This document shows positions 6,325 through 12,622 of a stretch of 14,496 bases of DNA, piece after piece. The notes below the pieces were generated by a model. The model ran no database searches. It saw nothing but the letters and a program-made list of their open reading frames with translations, and had not been told where the DNA came from. The DNA comes from DAOTVC01 sp034437215 (GTDB taxonomy: Bacteria; Chloroflexota; Anaerolineae; B4-G1; SLSP01). The first letter of the stretch is position 1; the number at the start of each line of letters is the position of its first letter. The stretch is from the NCBI GenBank assembly GCA_034437215.1, contig DAOTVC010000011.1:1-14496 (forward strand). Reading direction: 5' to 3'. The position numbers and the translations under genes are program-made.

Positions 6325-8175
6325 TTACTCTTGAAGACCTACCAGCTTGAAGACCTGGCGGGGTTCGCTGTACCCCTTGATGGAGATCGCGCCCAGCGCC
6401 TCCACCGTCACCTGTTCTCGAACCTCCTGGTGGGCATCGGCATCTAGCAGGATCACCCCCGGAGAGGCCAGGGCCTGCAGACGCGAGGCCAGATTCACGC
6501 TGTCCCCGATCGCCGTGTAGTTTTGCAGATCCGGCGAGCCCACGTTCCCCACCACCGCCATGCCCCTGACGATGGCGATGCCGAAATGCAAGCAGTGTTC
6601 AGCTGCCGTCTCGGCATGCAGCTCACGCAGTGCCCGCTGCATGTGCCAGGCAGCGCGGACGGCCCGCAATGTGTGGTCCGATTGGGCCAGGGGGGCGTTG
6701 AAGAAGGCCATGACGGCGTCCCCGATGAACTTGTCCAGGGTCCCGTTCTCACCCAGGATCGCGCCGGCGGCCAGCGCCAGGTGCCGGTTCAGTATCCCCA
6801 CGGCCACCTCCGCGCCCACGCTCCCCGTGAAGGCGGTGAAGCCGCGGATATCGGCGAAGAGCACGGTGATCTGGCGGTGGACACCGCCCAATTGGATGTT
6901 GGCGGAGTCGGAGAGGAGCTCCTCGACGACCTGGGGGGAGACGTAACGCTCGAAGGTCTGGCGCACCTGGCGCATGCGGGCCTCCAGGCGCCGCTGCTGG
7001 GTCAGGTCATCGACGACGATGGCGATCCCCGTCGTCTCCTTGTGGTTGTTCTTGAGCGGGCTGAGGTGCAGGCGCAGATCCACGCTTCCCCGATTGGGCA
7101 GCACCGGCTGCATCTCGTAACCGAAGACCGCCATGTCCCGGCGCTTTACGGAGTCCATGAGGTGCTCGATCTCGTATCCCAGACCGGGCAGGGCATCCTT
7201 GTAGGGCTGGCCCATGGTGACGTCGGCGTCTACCCCGAGAATGTGCTCCGCGGCGCGATTGAGGATCGTCACCAGATCGGTGATGTCCGTCGTGATGACA
7301 CCGCTGGCGATGCTGGCGAAGATGTTGTCCATGTAGCTCTTCATCTCAGCGATAGCATCCCGCTGCTCCTTCACGTCGGCAAAGAGCTGGGCGTTCTCGA
7401 TGGCGATGGCGGCCTGACCCGCCAGGGCCGACAACAACTTCTGGTCACTCGCCGTGAAGATCTCCCTGCCGTTCCCCCGTCCCAGGACCACCAGCCCCAG
7501 CGTCCGCTCGCGGGTCTTCAGCGGGGCGCAGAGCAGCGAGTCCGTCCCCCCTCGAGAGTCGACGAACTGCTCGTGCGTCAGAATGTGGGGCAGACCGTCC
7601 CGCAGCAGCGCTGCGACCTCCGTCTGATTCTCCTGCCAGAGGCTGGTCGCCGCCTCCGGATCACCGTAGCCGGCGCGTGGCCGGAGCCCCCCCTGCCCGT
7701 CCAGAAGCAGGACGCCGCCCAGATCGGTCTCGATCACGCGGACGGCCTCCTCGAGCACCAGGCTGGGAATCGTATCGGGGTCCAGACAGGCGCTGATGTT
7801 CTCCCCGATGTTGTAGAGAAGGTTGATCTCGCGATAGCGTTCCAGTGTCTCGTCGGCGAGGGAGCGGCTCTCCTGACGGCAGATCAACAGCAGGTTCAGA
7901 CACTGTTGAAAGAGCGCCAAGGTATCCTGAACCTGGGTCTCCTCCACCCGCGCGCCACGGGCGACGAGGTGCCCTACCACCTGTCCGGTAATCGTCATAG
8001 GGAGCGAAATTTCGGGGGGAGGCGCCCCCACCCGCCCCTCTTCGAGAAAGGGCTCCCCATCCGGCTCCACTAACGCCACGGCGATGTCGGGGATCAGGGA
8101 AGAGAGTAGGGAGAGCAGAGCCTTGGCATCCTTGCGACGTAAAAGGCGGCGAATGGAAAGATCGGTCTGTGCCAT
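6325..8175 (-). CDS. Class III adenylate cyclase with GAF and PAS sensory domains
   Basis: The start is set at 8175 because GAGGAG (8181-8186 on the complement) sits 5 bp before that ATG. The upstream ATG at 8256 has no such site and would add 27 unrelated residues. The 616-residue protein has a variable N-terminal region, a GAF domain (about 115-265, ending AIAIENAQLFADV), a PAS domain (about 275-395, SIASGVITTDI) and a catalytic domain (about 425-600). In the catalytic domain, FADIRGF supplies metal aspartate D442 and KFIGDAVMAFF supplies K482 and D486. NYTAIGDSVNLASRL supplies T554, N561 and R565. The lysine specifies ATP, and Thr in place of the usual Asp is the class IIIb pattern (as in CyaB1), so cAMP is the predicted product. 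No membrane segments are seen, so it is probably cytosolic. It lies between a response regulator and a histidine kinase in one apparent operon, suggesting joint phosphorelay and cAMP output. Confidence 0.92.
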   Translation of the reverse strand: MAQTDLSIRRLLRRKDAKALLSLLSSLIPDIAVALVEPDGEPFLEEGRVGAPPPEISLPMTITGQVVGHLVARGARVEETQVQDTLALFQQCLNLLLICRQESRSLADETLERYREINLLYNIGENISACLDPDTIPSLVLEEAVRVIETDLGGVLLLDGQGGLRPRAGYGDPEAATSLWQENQTEVAALLRDGLPHILTHEQFVDSRGGTDSLLCAPLKTRERTLGLVVLGRGNGREIFTASDQKLLSALAGQAAIAIENAQLFADVKEQRDAIAEMKSYMDNIFASIASGVITTDITDLVTILNRAAEHILGVDADVTMGQPYKDALPGLGYEIEHLMDSVKRRDMAVFGYEMQPVLPNRGSVDLRLHLSPLKNNHKETTGIAIVVDDLTQQRRLEARMRQVRQTFERYVSPQVVEELLSDSANIQLGGVHRQITVLFADIRGFTAFTGSVGAEVAVGILNRHLALAAGAILGENGTLDKFIGDAVMAFFNAPLAQSDHTLRAVRAAWHMQRALRELHAETAAEHCLHFGIAIVRGMAVVGNVGSPDLQNYTAIGDSVNLASRLQALASPGVILLDADAHQEVREQVTVEALGAISIKGYSEPRQVFKLVGLQE

Positions 8176-8307
8176 GAATACTCCTCGTATAAAAGACCCG
8201 TACGCTGTAAGGGAGAGCAGAAATTCAACCCTGTCCCAAGGCGTGAGAAAGAGCACTACCCGGTGAAGTTGTCTGCGCTCCCGGCTATAAACTCAAACCT
8301 CCGCCAG

Positions 8308-8697
8308 TCAGAAAGCGATGTCCAACCCCAGGACAGCGGCTGCTCTTTCGAGAATGTAGTCGGGATCGAAGGGCTTGTTGATGTACTCGTCGGCTCCGGC
8401 CTCGATCCCCTGGGCCCGATCCATGGCCTGCCCTTTCGCCGTGAGCATGATCACGTAGGTCTCTGCGTGGGCGGCCTTGATCTCGCGACAGGCCTCAAAA
8501 CCGTTCATGTAAGGCATCATGACGTCAAGAAAGACGAGCGCGGGGCTTCTCTCGTGCGCCGTCTCCACCCCTTCGCGTCCGTTGCTGGCGGTCAGCAACG
8601 TCACACCGTGATCCTCCAACTCCTCCAAGGTCTGGGTGAGCAGGACCCGGATGTAAGCTTCATCATCTACAATGAGCACGTACTGATCTGCGCTCAT
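8308..8697 (-). CDS. Single-domain (CheY-like) response regulator
   Basis: The 129-residue protein is a receiver domain with nothing after it. It has YVLIVDDE (acidic D11, D12), LVFLDVMMPYMNG (phosphoacceptor D58), VIMLTAKG (T86) and INKPF (K108), so every catalytic and switch residue is present. The start is at 8697, where AGGAGG (8703-8708 on the complement) lies 5 bp upstream. An earlier in-frame ATG at 8763 would put the 24-bp palindrome and the ribosome-binding site inside the coding region and is rejected. It leads a minus-strand cassette with the cyclase (132 bp downstream) and the histidine kinase. With no DNA-binding or enzymatic domain, it probably acts by protein contact or as a phosphate sink. 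The partner is not visible in the sequence. Confidence 0.92.
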   Translation of the reverse strand: MSADQYVLIVDDEAYIRVLLTQTLEELEDHGVTLLTASNGREGVETAHERSPALVFLDVMMPYMNGFEACREIKAAHAETYVIMLTAKGQAMDRAQGIEAGADEYINKPFDPDYILERAAAVLGLDIAF

Positions 8698-8716
8698 GCG
8701 AACCTCCTTACACGAT

Positions 8717-8740
8717 CTCTGCACTCTGCAGAGTGCAGAG
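8717..8740. promoter_or_regulatory. Perfect 24-bp palindrome in the leader of the signalling cassette
   Basis: The two 12-bp halves (CTCTGCACTCTG and its exact complement) match at every base with no loop. The site lies 19-43 bp upstream of the response-regulator ATG and just downstream of the predicted transcription start near 8747. It could be a repressor operator placed over the start of transcription, or a stem in the mRNA leader near the AGGAGG site. There is no T-tract after it on either strand, so it does not look like an intrinsic terminator. Confidence 0.6.
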
Positions 8741-8753
8741 GCTTCTTCTTCCG

Positions 8754-8781
8754 ACTCTATCACCAGTTACCAAAGTGTCAA
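8754..8781 (-). promoter_or_regulatory. Predicted sigma70-type promoter of the signalling cassette
   Basis: On the minus strand a perfect TTGACA (complement of 8776-8781) is followed after 16 bp by TAGAGT (complement of 8754-8759, 4 of 6 to TATAAT). Transcription would start near 8747 and run into the 24-bp palindrome. No other comparable promoter was found in the 132 bp between the regulator and the cyclase, so the three genes may share this one. Confidence 0.5.
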
Positions 8782-8834
8782 TGATGGTGCAGAATCCTAC
8801 TCGTCTGTTCTTTTCGAGCCTGCAAGGTAAGTAA

Positions 8835-8996
8835 TGACTTCTCTGAAAGAAGGGGGGATGAACCGCAAAGGACGCAAAGGTCGCAAAGACAACTTAATAT
8901 TTCTAAGGTTTACGCCTCGATGAGTTAATAATCTGTATCTCAACTTTGCGTTCTTTGCGCTCTCTGCGGTTGGCTAGCCTCTCTTCAGTAGAGTCA
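8835..8996. repeat. 162-bp inverted-repeat element, copy 1 (CGCAAAG type)
   Basis: The element begins TGACTTCTCTGAA and ends with the complement of TGACTCTACTGAA. Both ends fit TGACT-N3-CTGAA. Inside are a second pair of inverted arms: 8861-8891, built of ACCGCAAAG/ACGCAAAG/TCGCAAAG units, and 8943-8972, the complement of ACCGCAGAG/GCGCAAAG/ACGCAAAG units. These enclose an AT-rich core of about 50 bp. GTAA borders it on the left (8831-8834) and right (8997-9000). No open frame of note lies inside. It resembles a non-autonomous MITE-like or intergenic repeat. Together with copy 2 it fills most of the 470-bp gap between the signalling cassette and the flavin reductase gene. Confidence 0.65.
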
Positions 8997-9000
8997 GTAA

Positions 9001-9162
9001 TGACTCTGCTGAAAAAAGCCTTTTTACCACAGAGGGCATGGAGATTTTTTAAATTGGACTTCATAAAATCAGGCAAAAGAGCGCTTTTTATAAAGATATT
9101 TCACTATCTCCTTGGTTTTCTCGGTGTTCTCCGTGTTGGAAGAAGTTTTTTCAGGGCAGTCA
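9001..9162. repeat. 162-bp inverted-repeat element, copy 2 (CACAGAG type)
   Basis: The same length and end pattern as copy 1: it begins TGACTCTGCTGAA and ends with the complement of TGACTGCCCTGAA. GTAA lies at 8997-9000 and 9163-9166, so the GTAA-plus-element unit repeats with a period of exactly 166 bp. The inner arms differ from copy 1: the left starts ACCACAGAGGGCATGGAG (9026-9043), and the right, on the complement, reads as CACGGAG, CACCGAG and CAAGGAG units. The core is AT-rich. The two copies therefore share ends and size but not interior sequence, which suggests related but diverged members of one family rather than a recent tandem duplication. Confidence 0.62.
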
Positions 9163-9199
9163 GTAATGGCACTCCAAAAACGATTTCGGCAGGATGCTG

Positions 9200-9205
9200 T
9201 ATAAT
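9200..9205 (+). promoter_or_regulatory. Possible -10 box of the flavin reductase gene
   Basis: A perfect TATAAT lies 36 bp before the ATG, just beyond repeat copy 2. No good -35 hexamer is seen 16-18 bp upstream, so an activator or a divergent -35 would be needed. The call rests on the -10 and its position alone. Confidence 0.35.
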
Positions 9206-9240
9206 TCCGACCAGGACAGTCTATCAAGGAGCAGGATACC

Positions 9241-9759
9241 ATGAAGGAGTTTCGTGAGATTGACCCTACGGCGCTGGCGGGCAACGCCTTTCAGCTGATC
9301 GCCGAGGATTGGATGCTCATCACCGCCGGCCCCCCCACCGCCTTCAACACCATGACCGCGAACTGGGGCGGCTTCGGCGAGCTCTGGCACCACAAGGTGG
9401 TCTTTGTCTTCGTCCGCCCCCAGCGCTACACCTACGAGTTCATGGAGAGGTGGGAGCCCTTCACCCTCTCCTTCTTCCCCGAGGAGTACCGCGAGGCCCT
9501 CACCTTCTGCGGAACGCATTCCGGACGGGACGTGGACAAGGTCGCTGCCACGGGACTGACACCCGTCAACGGGCAAGCGGGAGGTGTCTTCTTCGACGAG
9601 GCACACCTCGTCATCGAATGCCGGAAACTCTACGCGCAGGATCTTGAGAAACGCTGCTTCGTGCGGCCCGAGATCGATAACGAGATCTACCCCACCGAGG
9701 ACTACCACCGCTGCTACGTCGGAGAGGTGATGCACTGTCTGACGCGCCGCTCCCTCTAG
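9241..9759 (+). CDS. Flavin reductase-like FMN-binding protein (split-barrel)
   Basis: The 172-residue product matches the flavin reductase-like/flavoredoxin split-barrel family. It has DWMLITAG (residues 23-30), AFNTMTANWGGFGELW (34-49, the FMN-contacting segment), VVFVFVRPQRYTYEFME (53-69), FTLSFFPEEYREAL (74-87) and FCGTHSGRDVDK (89-100). The family binds FMN and either reduces free flavin with NAD(P)H or carries electrons. Substrate and partner are not visible here. AAGGAG (9226-9231) is a good ribosome-binding site 9 bp before the ATG. The stop lies directly against the predicted promoter of the phosphate regulator gene, so the two are probably separate transcription units. Cysteines at 90, 127, 139 and 166 are present, but no iron-sulphur motif is formed. 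Confidence 0.88.
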   Translation: MKEFREIDPTALAGNAFQLIAEDWMLITAGPPTAFNTMTANWGGFGELWHHKVVFVFVRPQRYTYEFMERWEPFTLSFFPEEYREALTFCGTHSGRDVDKVAATGLTPVNGQAGGVFFDEAHLVIECRKLYAQDLEKRCFVRPEIDNEIYPTEDYHRCYVGEVMHCLTRRSL

Positions 9760-9788
9760 TTGGCATTGGGGACAAGCCGCGGTATCCT
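9760..9788 (+). promoter_or_regulatory. Predicted promoter of the phoB-phoR operon
   Basis: TTGGCA (9760-9765, 5 of 6), a 17-bp spacer and TATCCT (9783-9788, 4 of 6) begin immediately after the flavin reductase stop. Transcription would start near 9795, giving a leader of about 45 nt. The 11-bp repeats found before the PstS gene are not clearly present here, so autoregulation is not supported by sequence. Confidence 0.5.
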
Positions 9789-9840
9789 TAGGAGTGACCT
9801 GCCAGGTTTTCAGTTAGCAATCGGTAGGTAAGGAGAAGGT

Positions 9841-10551
9841 ATGAAGGACAAGATTCTGGTGGTGGAAGACGAACTGGCGCTGCGCGAGACACTGGAGTAC
9901 AACCTGCAGCGGCAGGGATATGACGTGCTTACCACTGCCAATGGCGTGAACGCTATCGATCTGGCGAAGGCCGAAGAGCCCGACCTCATTCTCCTCGATC
10001 TCATGTTGCCCGGACTGGACGGCTTCGAGGTCTGTCGCATCCTCAGACAGGATATGAACGTCCCCATCCTCATGCTGACCGCGAAAGCTGACGAGATCGA
10101 CAAGGTGGTCGGACTGGAGGTAGGGGCGGACGACTACCTGACGAAGCCCTTCAGTATGCGCGAGCTCCTGGCACGGGTGAAGGCCCTGCTGCGGCGGATG
10201 CGCATGATCGAAGAGGATCTGACCGAGGCGCAGACGGCTTCTCCTGCAAGCGTCCAACTGCACTTCGATGATCTCAACATCAACCAGACGCGGCGCGAGG
10301 TCCACCGTAATGACGCGCTCTTGCATCTCAAGCCCAAGGAGTACGAGCTCCTCCTCTACCTGGCCCAGAATCGCGGGCGGGTACTCTCCAGGGACCAGAT
10401 CCTCCAGGAGGTGTGGGGCTGGGAGTACGGCGGAGGCACCCGCACCGTCGACGTCCACGTGCGCTGGCTGCGGGAGAAGATCGAGTCGGATCCCGGCAGC
10501 CCCGTACGCATCGTGACGGTACGGGGCGTGGGCTATCGATTTGAGGGATGA
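9841..10551 (+). CDS. phoB: PhoB/PhoP-type response regulator (receiver plus OmpR winged helix)
   Basis: The 236-residue protein has a receiver domain (about 1-120): KILVVEDE with D10, LILLDLMLPGLDG with phosphoacceptor D53, MLTAKADE with T80, and YLTKPF with K102. A linker follows, then an OmpR/PhoB winged helix (about 138-234): LKPKEYELLLYLAQNRGRVLSRD, WGWEYGGGTRTVDVHVRWLREK and VRGVGYRFEG. These match PhoB/PhoP-type regulators closely. AAGGAG (9830-9835) lies 5 bp before the ATG. The stop overlaps the start of the PhoR-type kinase in ATGA, and the next gene is a PstS, so a phosphate-starvation role is well supported by context. It is the expected binder of the 11-bp hexamer array at 12500-12560. 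The symbol is by role; PhoP is the equivalent name in Gram-positive bacteria. Confidence 0.9.
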   Translation: MKDKILVVEDELALRETLEYNLQRQGYDVLTTANGVNAIDLAKAEEPDLILLDLMLPGLDGFEVCRILRQDMNVPILMLTAKADEIDKVVGLEVGADDYLTKPFSMRELLARVKALLRRMRMIEEDLTEAQTASPASVQLHFDDLNINQTRREVHRNDALLHLKPKEYELLLYLAQNRGRVLSRDQILQEVWGWEYGGGTRTVDVHVRWLREKIESDPGSPVRIVTVRGVGYRFEG

Positions 10552-12347
10552 GCCCCGTAAAGTACGGCAGCACCCGTTGGCGGATCGCCATCCCCTACGT
10601 CCTCCTCATCGTGGCAGCGATGGCGGGACTGGCCCTCTACCTCTCCAACATCACCCGGGATACCTACCTGGAGAACCTGGAAGCCCAGCTCACGGGTGAC
10701 GTCCGCCTCATCGCCGACGCTCTGGCCCCGCAACTCGCCGACCTCTTGCCCGGCGACGACTTCGATACCGTTGCTCGACACTACGGCGACCTCCTCGGTG
10801 TGCGCGTCACCGTCATCGGCCTCGAGGGTGCCGTCCTGGGCGAGTCTCAATACAACCGGCTGGAGATGGATAATCACCTCTACCGTCCGGAGGTCCAGGA
10901 GGCCCTGAGCACAGGCTGGGGTCGAAGCACCCGTTACAGCCGCACGGCTCGTCAGGAGATGATGTACGTGGCCCTGGCGACGGAGGAGGTCGAGGGCCTC
11001 ACGGGCATTGTCCGCGTGGCCCTCCCCCTGGAGGAGATCCAGGCCAACCTCTCGCTTCTCAACCGCGCCGTCGCCACGGCGACCCTCATCACCGGTCTGT
11101 TGGCCGTCGGGCTGGCCCTCTTCATTGCCGATCGGACCACCCGCCCCGCTCGCCAGCTCACCCAGGTGGTCCGGCAGATGGCCGCCGGTGACCTCAGCGC
11201 CCGCCTCCTGCCCCGCACCCGGGATGAGATCGGGCAGCTGACGCAGACCTTCAACCACATGGCGGAGCAGCTGCAGGAGCAGATCCGGGCCCTCTCCACG
11301 GAGCGGGGGCGCCTGGCCGCCATCCTCGAGCACATGGCCGACGGGGTGCTGATCGTCGATGAAGGCGGTCGGGTGGAGATGATGAATCTCGCGGCGGCCC
11401 GCATCCTCGACACCGCTCCGGCCCAGGCGCTCGAGCGCTCCTTTGCCGAGGTCGCCCGCCACCATCGCCTCATCGAGCTCTGGCGTCGTTGCCAGCGCAG
11501 CCGGGAGGAGCACACTGAGGTCATCGAGACCCGCCGGGGGGAGCCCCAGTTCTTGCAGATCATCGTCACCCCCCTGCGCGATACGAAGGCCCCCGGCTAT
11601 CTCATCATCCTGCAGGATCTGACCCGTATCCGGCGTCTGGAGACCGTCCGCCGGGACTTCATCAGCAACATCTCTCACGAGCTGCGCACCCCCTTGGCCT
11701 CCCTCAACGCCCTCGTGGAGACCCTGCAGGATGGGGCCATCACCGACCCGCCCGCTGCCACGCGCTTTCTCACCCACATGGCCCGGGAGGTGAGCGCCAT
11801 GACCCAGATCGTCGAGGAGCTCCTGGAGCTCTCCCGCATCGAGTCGGGCAAGGTCCCCCTCCACGTCAAACCCACCCCCGTCTCGGCCCTGATCACGCCG
11901 CCCGTGGAGCGCCTCACCCCGCAGGCGGAACGGGCCGGCCTGGTACTCAGCGTCGAACTCCCGCTGGAGATCCCACAGGTCCTGGCCGACGCCGAACGGG
12001 TCCAGCGCGTGGTCACCAACCTCGTCCACAATGCCATCAAGTTCACCCCTACCGGGGGCAGCGTTACGATCCACGCCGAGCGCCAGGGCAACAAGATCGT
12101 CATCGCCGTTGAGGACACGGGCGTCGGCATCGTGGAACAGGACCTCCCCCGCATCTTCGAACGCTTCTACAAGGCCGATCGCGCCCGTTCCGGTGGGGGA
12201 ACCGGGCTGGGCCTCGCCATCGCCAAGCACATCATCCAGGCGCACGGGGGCCACATCTGGGTCGAGAGCGAGGAGAACCACGGCAGTACCTTCGCCTTCT
12301 CCCTGCCCATCGTCGAGAATTTGCATCTCGGGCGCGGAAGACGGTGA
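10548..12347 (+). CDS. phoR: PhoR-type sensor histidine kinase (TM-sensor-TM-HAMP-PAS-HisKA-HATPase)
   Basis: The 599-residue kinase has a first membrane helix (about 13-32), an extracytoplasmic sensor region (about 33-172) and a second helix (about 173-194). A HAMP domain (about 195-248) and a PAS domain (about 253-360, ILEHMADGVLIVDEGG) follow. HisKA has FISNISHELRTPLASL with phosphoacceptor H377. The HATPase domain carries NLVHNAIKFTPTGG (491-504), DTGVGI (523-528), IFERFYKADRARSGGGTGLG with F box and G2 (536-555), and AIAKHIIQAHGGHIWVES. This is the PhoR layout of Gram-positive-type kinases, with an outer sensor domain rather than the short E. coli form. Its start overlaps the regulator stop by 4 bp, so the pair is cotranscribed and translationally coupled. 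The predicted role is phosphorylation of the upstream regulator under low phosphate, possibly with input from the Pst system. No terminator was found after it. Confidence 0.9.
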   Translation: MSPVKYGSTRWRIAIPYVLLIVAAMAGLALYLSNITRDTYLENLEAQLTGDVRLIADALAPQLADLLPGDDFDTVARHYGDLLGVRVTVIGLEGAVLGESQYNRLEMDNHLYRPEVQEALSTGWGRSTRYSRTARQEMMYVALATEEVEGLTGIVRVALPLEEIQANLSLLNRAVATATLITGLLAVGLALFIADRTTRPARQLTQVVRQMAAGDLSARLLPRTRDEIGQLTQTFNHMAEQLQEQIRALSTERGRLAAILEHMADGVLIVDEGGRVEMMNLAAARILDTAPAQALERSFAEVARHHRLIELWRRCQRSREEHTEVIETRRGEPQFLQIIVTPLRDTKAPGYLIILQDLTRIRRLETVRRDFISNISHELRTPLASLNALVETLQDGAITDPPAATRFLTHMAREVSAMTQIVEELLELSRIESGKVPLHVKPTPVSALITPPVERLTPQAERAGLVLSVELPLEIPQVLADAERVQRVVTNLVHNAIKFTPTGGSVTIHAERQGNKIVIAVEDTGVGIVEQDLPRIFERFYKADRARSGGGTGLGLAIAKHIIQAHGGHIWVESEENHGSTFAFSLPIVENLHLGRGRR

Positions 12348-12499
12348 TGTCGTCATCCTTGAAAGGTCGCATCTCTGCAATATAACAGCGGACGCTCGTC
12401 AACAACTCCGTATAGCCCGGTCTCTTCCACATTGAAGATCTCCGGAGCTCAAGCAGGCGTAGCGGACCGCAATCGTTGGAGTGCGTGCCGTACTGTGAC

Positions 12500-12576
12500 C
12501 TTAAACCAACCTTTTCCACTCGTTAACAGGCCGTTAACGTCTGTTTGAAACGACGTTAATCACCTCCTGTTAGGAT
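12500..12576 (+). promoter_or_regulatory. Candidate Pho box array (11-bp period) with downstream -10 of the PstS gene
   Basis: Hexamers begin every 11 bp: CTTAAA (12500), CTTTTC (12511), GTTAAC (12522), GTTAAC (12533), TTTGAA (12544) and GTTAAT (12555). The TT stays at positions 2-3 throughout. PhoB-family regulators bind direct repeats with 11-bp spacing, on one face of the helix. TAGGAT (12571-12576, 4 of 6 to TATAAT) sits 16 bp after the start of the last repeat, close to the Pho box to -10 distance in E. coli pstS, where the box replaces the -35. The leader would be about 40 nt. The rest of the 275-bp gap (12348-12499) holds no gene, terminator or other clear signal. Confidence 0.62.
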
Positions 12577-12622
12577 GTGAATTGTGTTAGCCCCATATCT
12601 TAACATAGGAGGAAATTAGATT

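Noticed and set aside
6523..8073. A 516-residue open frame on the plus strand
   Set aside because: It is antisense to the adenylate cyclase with intact catalytic motifs. The product has no recognisable domain and the biased composition of a shadow frame.
8176..8256. Upstream ATG at 8256 as start of the cyclase
   Set aside because: It lacks a ribosome-binding site, while the ATG at 8175 has GAGGAG at 5 bp. The extra 27 residues show no family match.
8717..8740. The 24-bp palindrome as an intrinsic terminator
   Set aside because: No run of T follows it on either strand, and it sits ahead of a gene rather than after one.
8698..8763. Upstream ATG at 8763 as start of the response regulator
   Set aside because: The receiver fold begins right after the ATG at 8697, which has AGGAGG 5 bp upstream. 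The longer version would translate the palindrome.
8861..8972. CGCAAAG repeats as a CRISPR array
   Set aside because: The units are only about 9 bp, adjoin one another without spacers of uniform length, and form inverted arms rather than direct repeats.
10533..12380. A 615-residue open frame on the minus strand
   Set aside because: It lies exactly antisense to the PhoR-type kinase, which has every HisKA and HATPase motif. The antisense product is low-complexity (runs of G, D, E, H, L) as expected from a GC-rich shadow frame.
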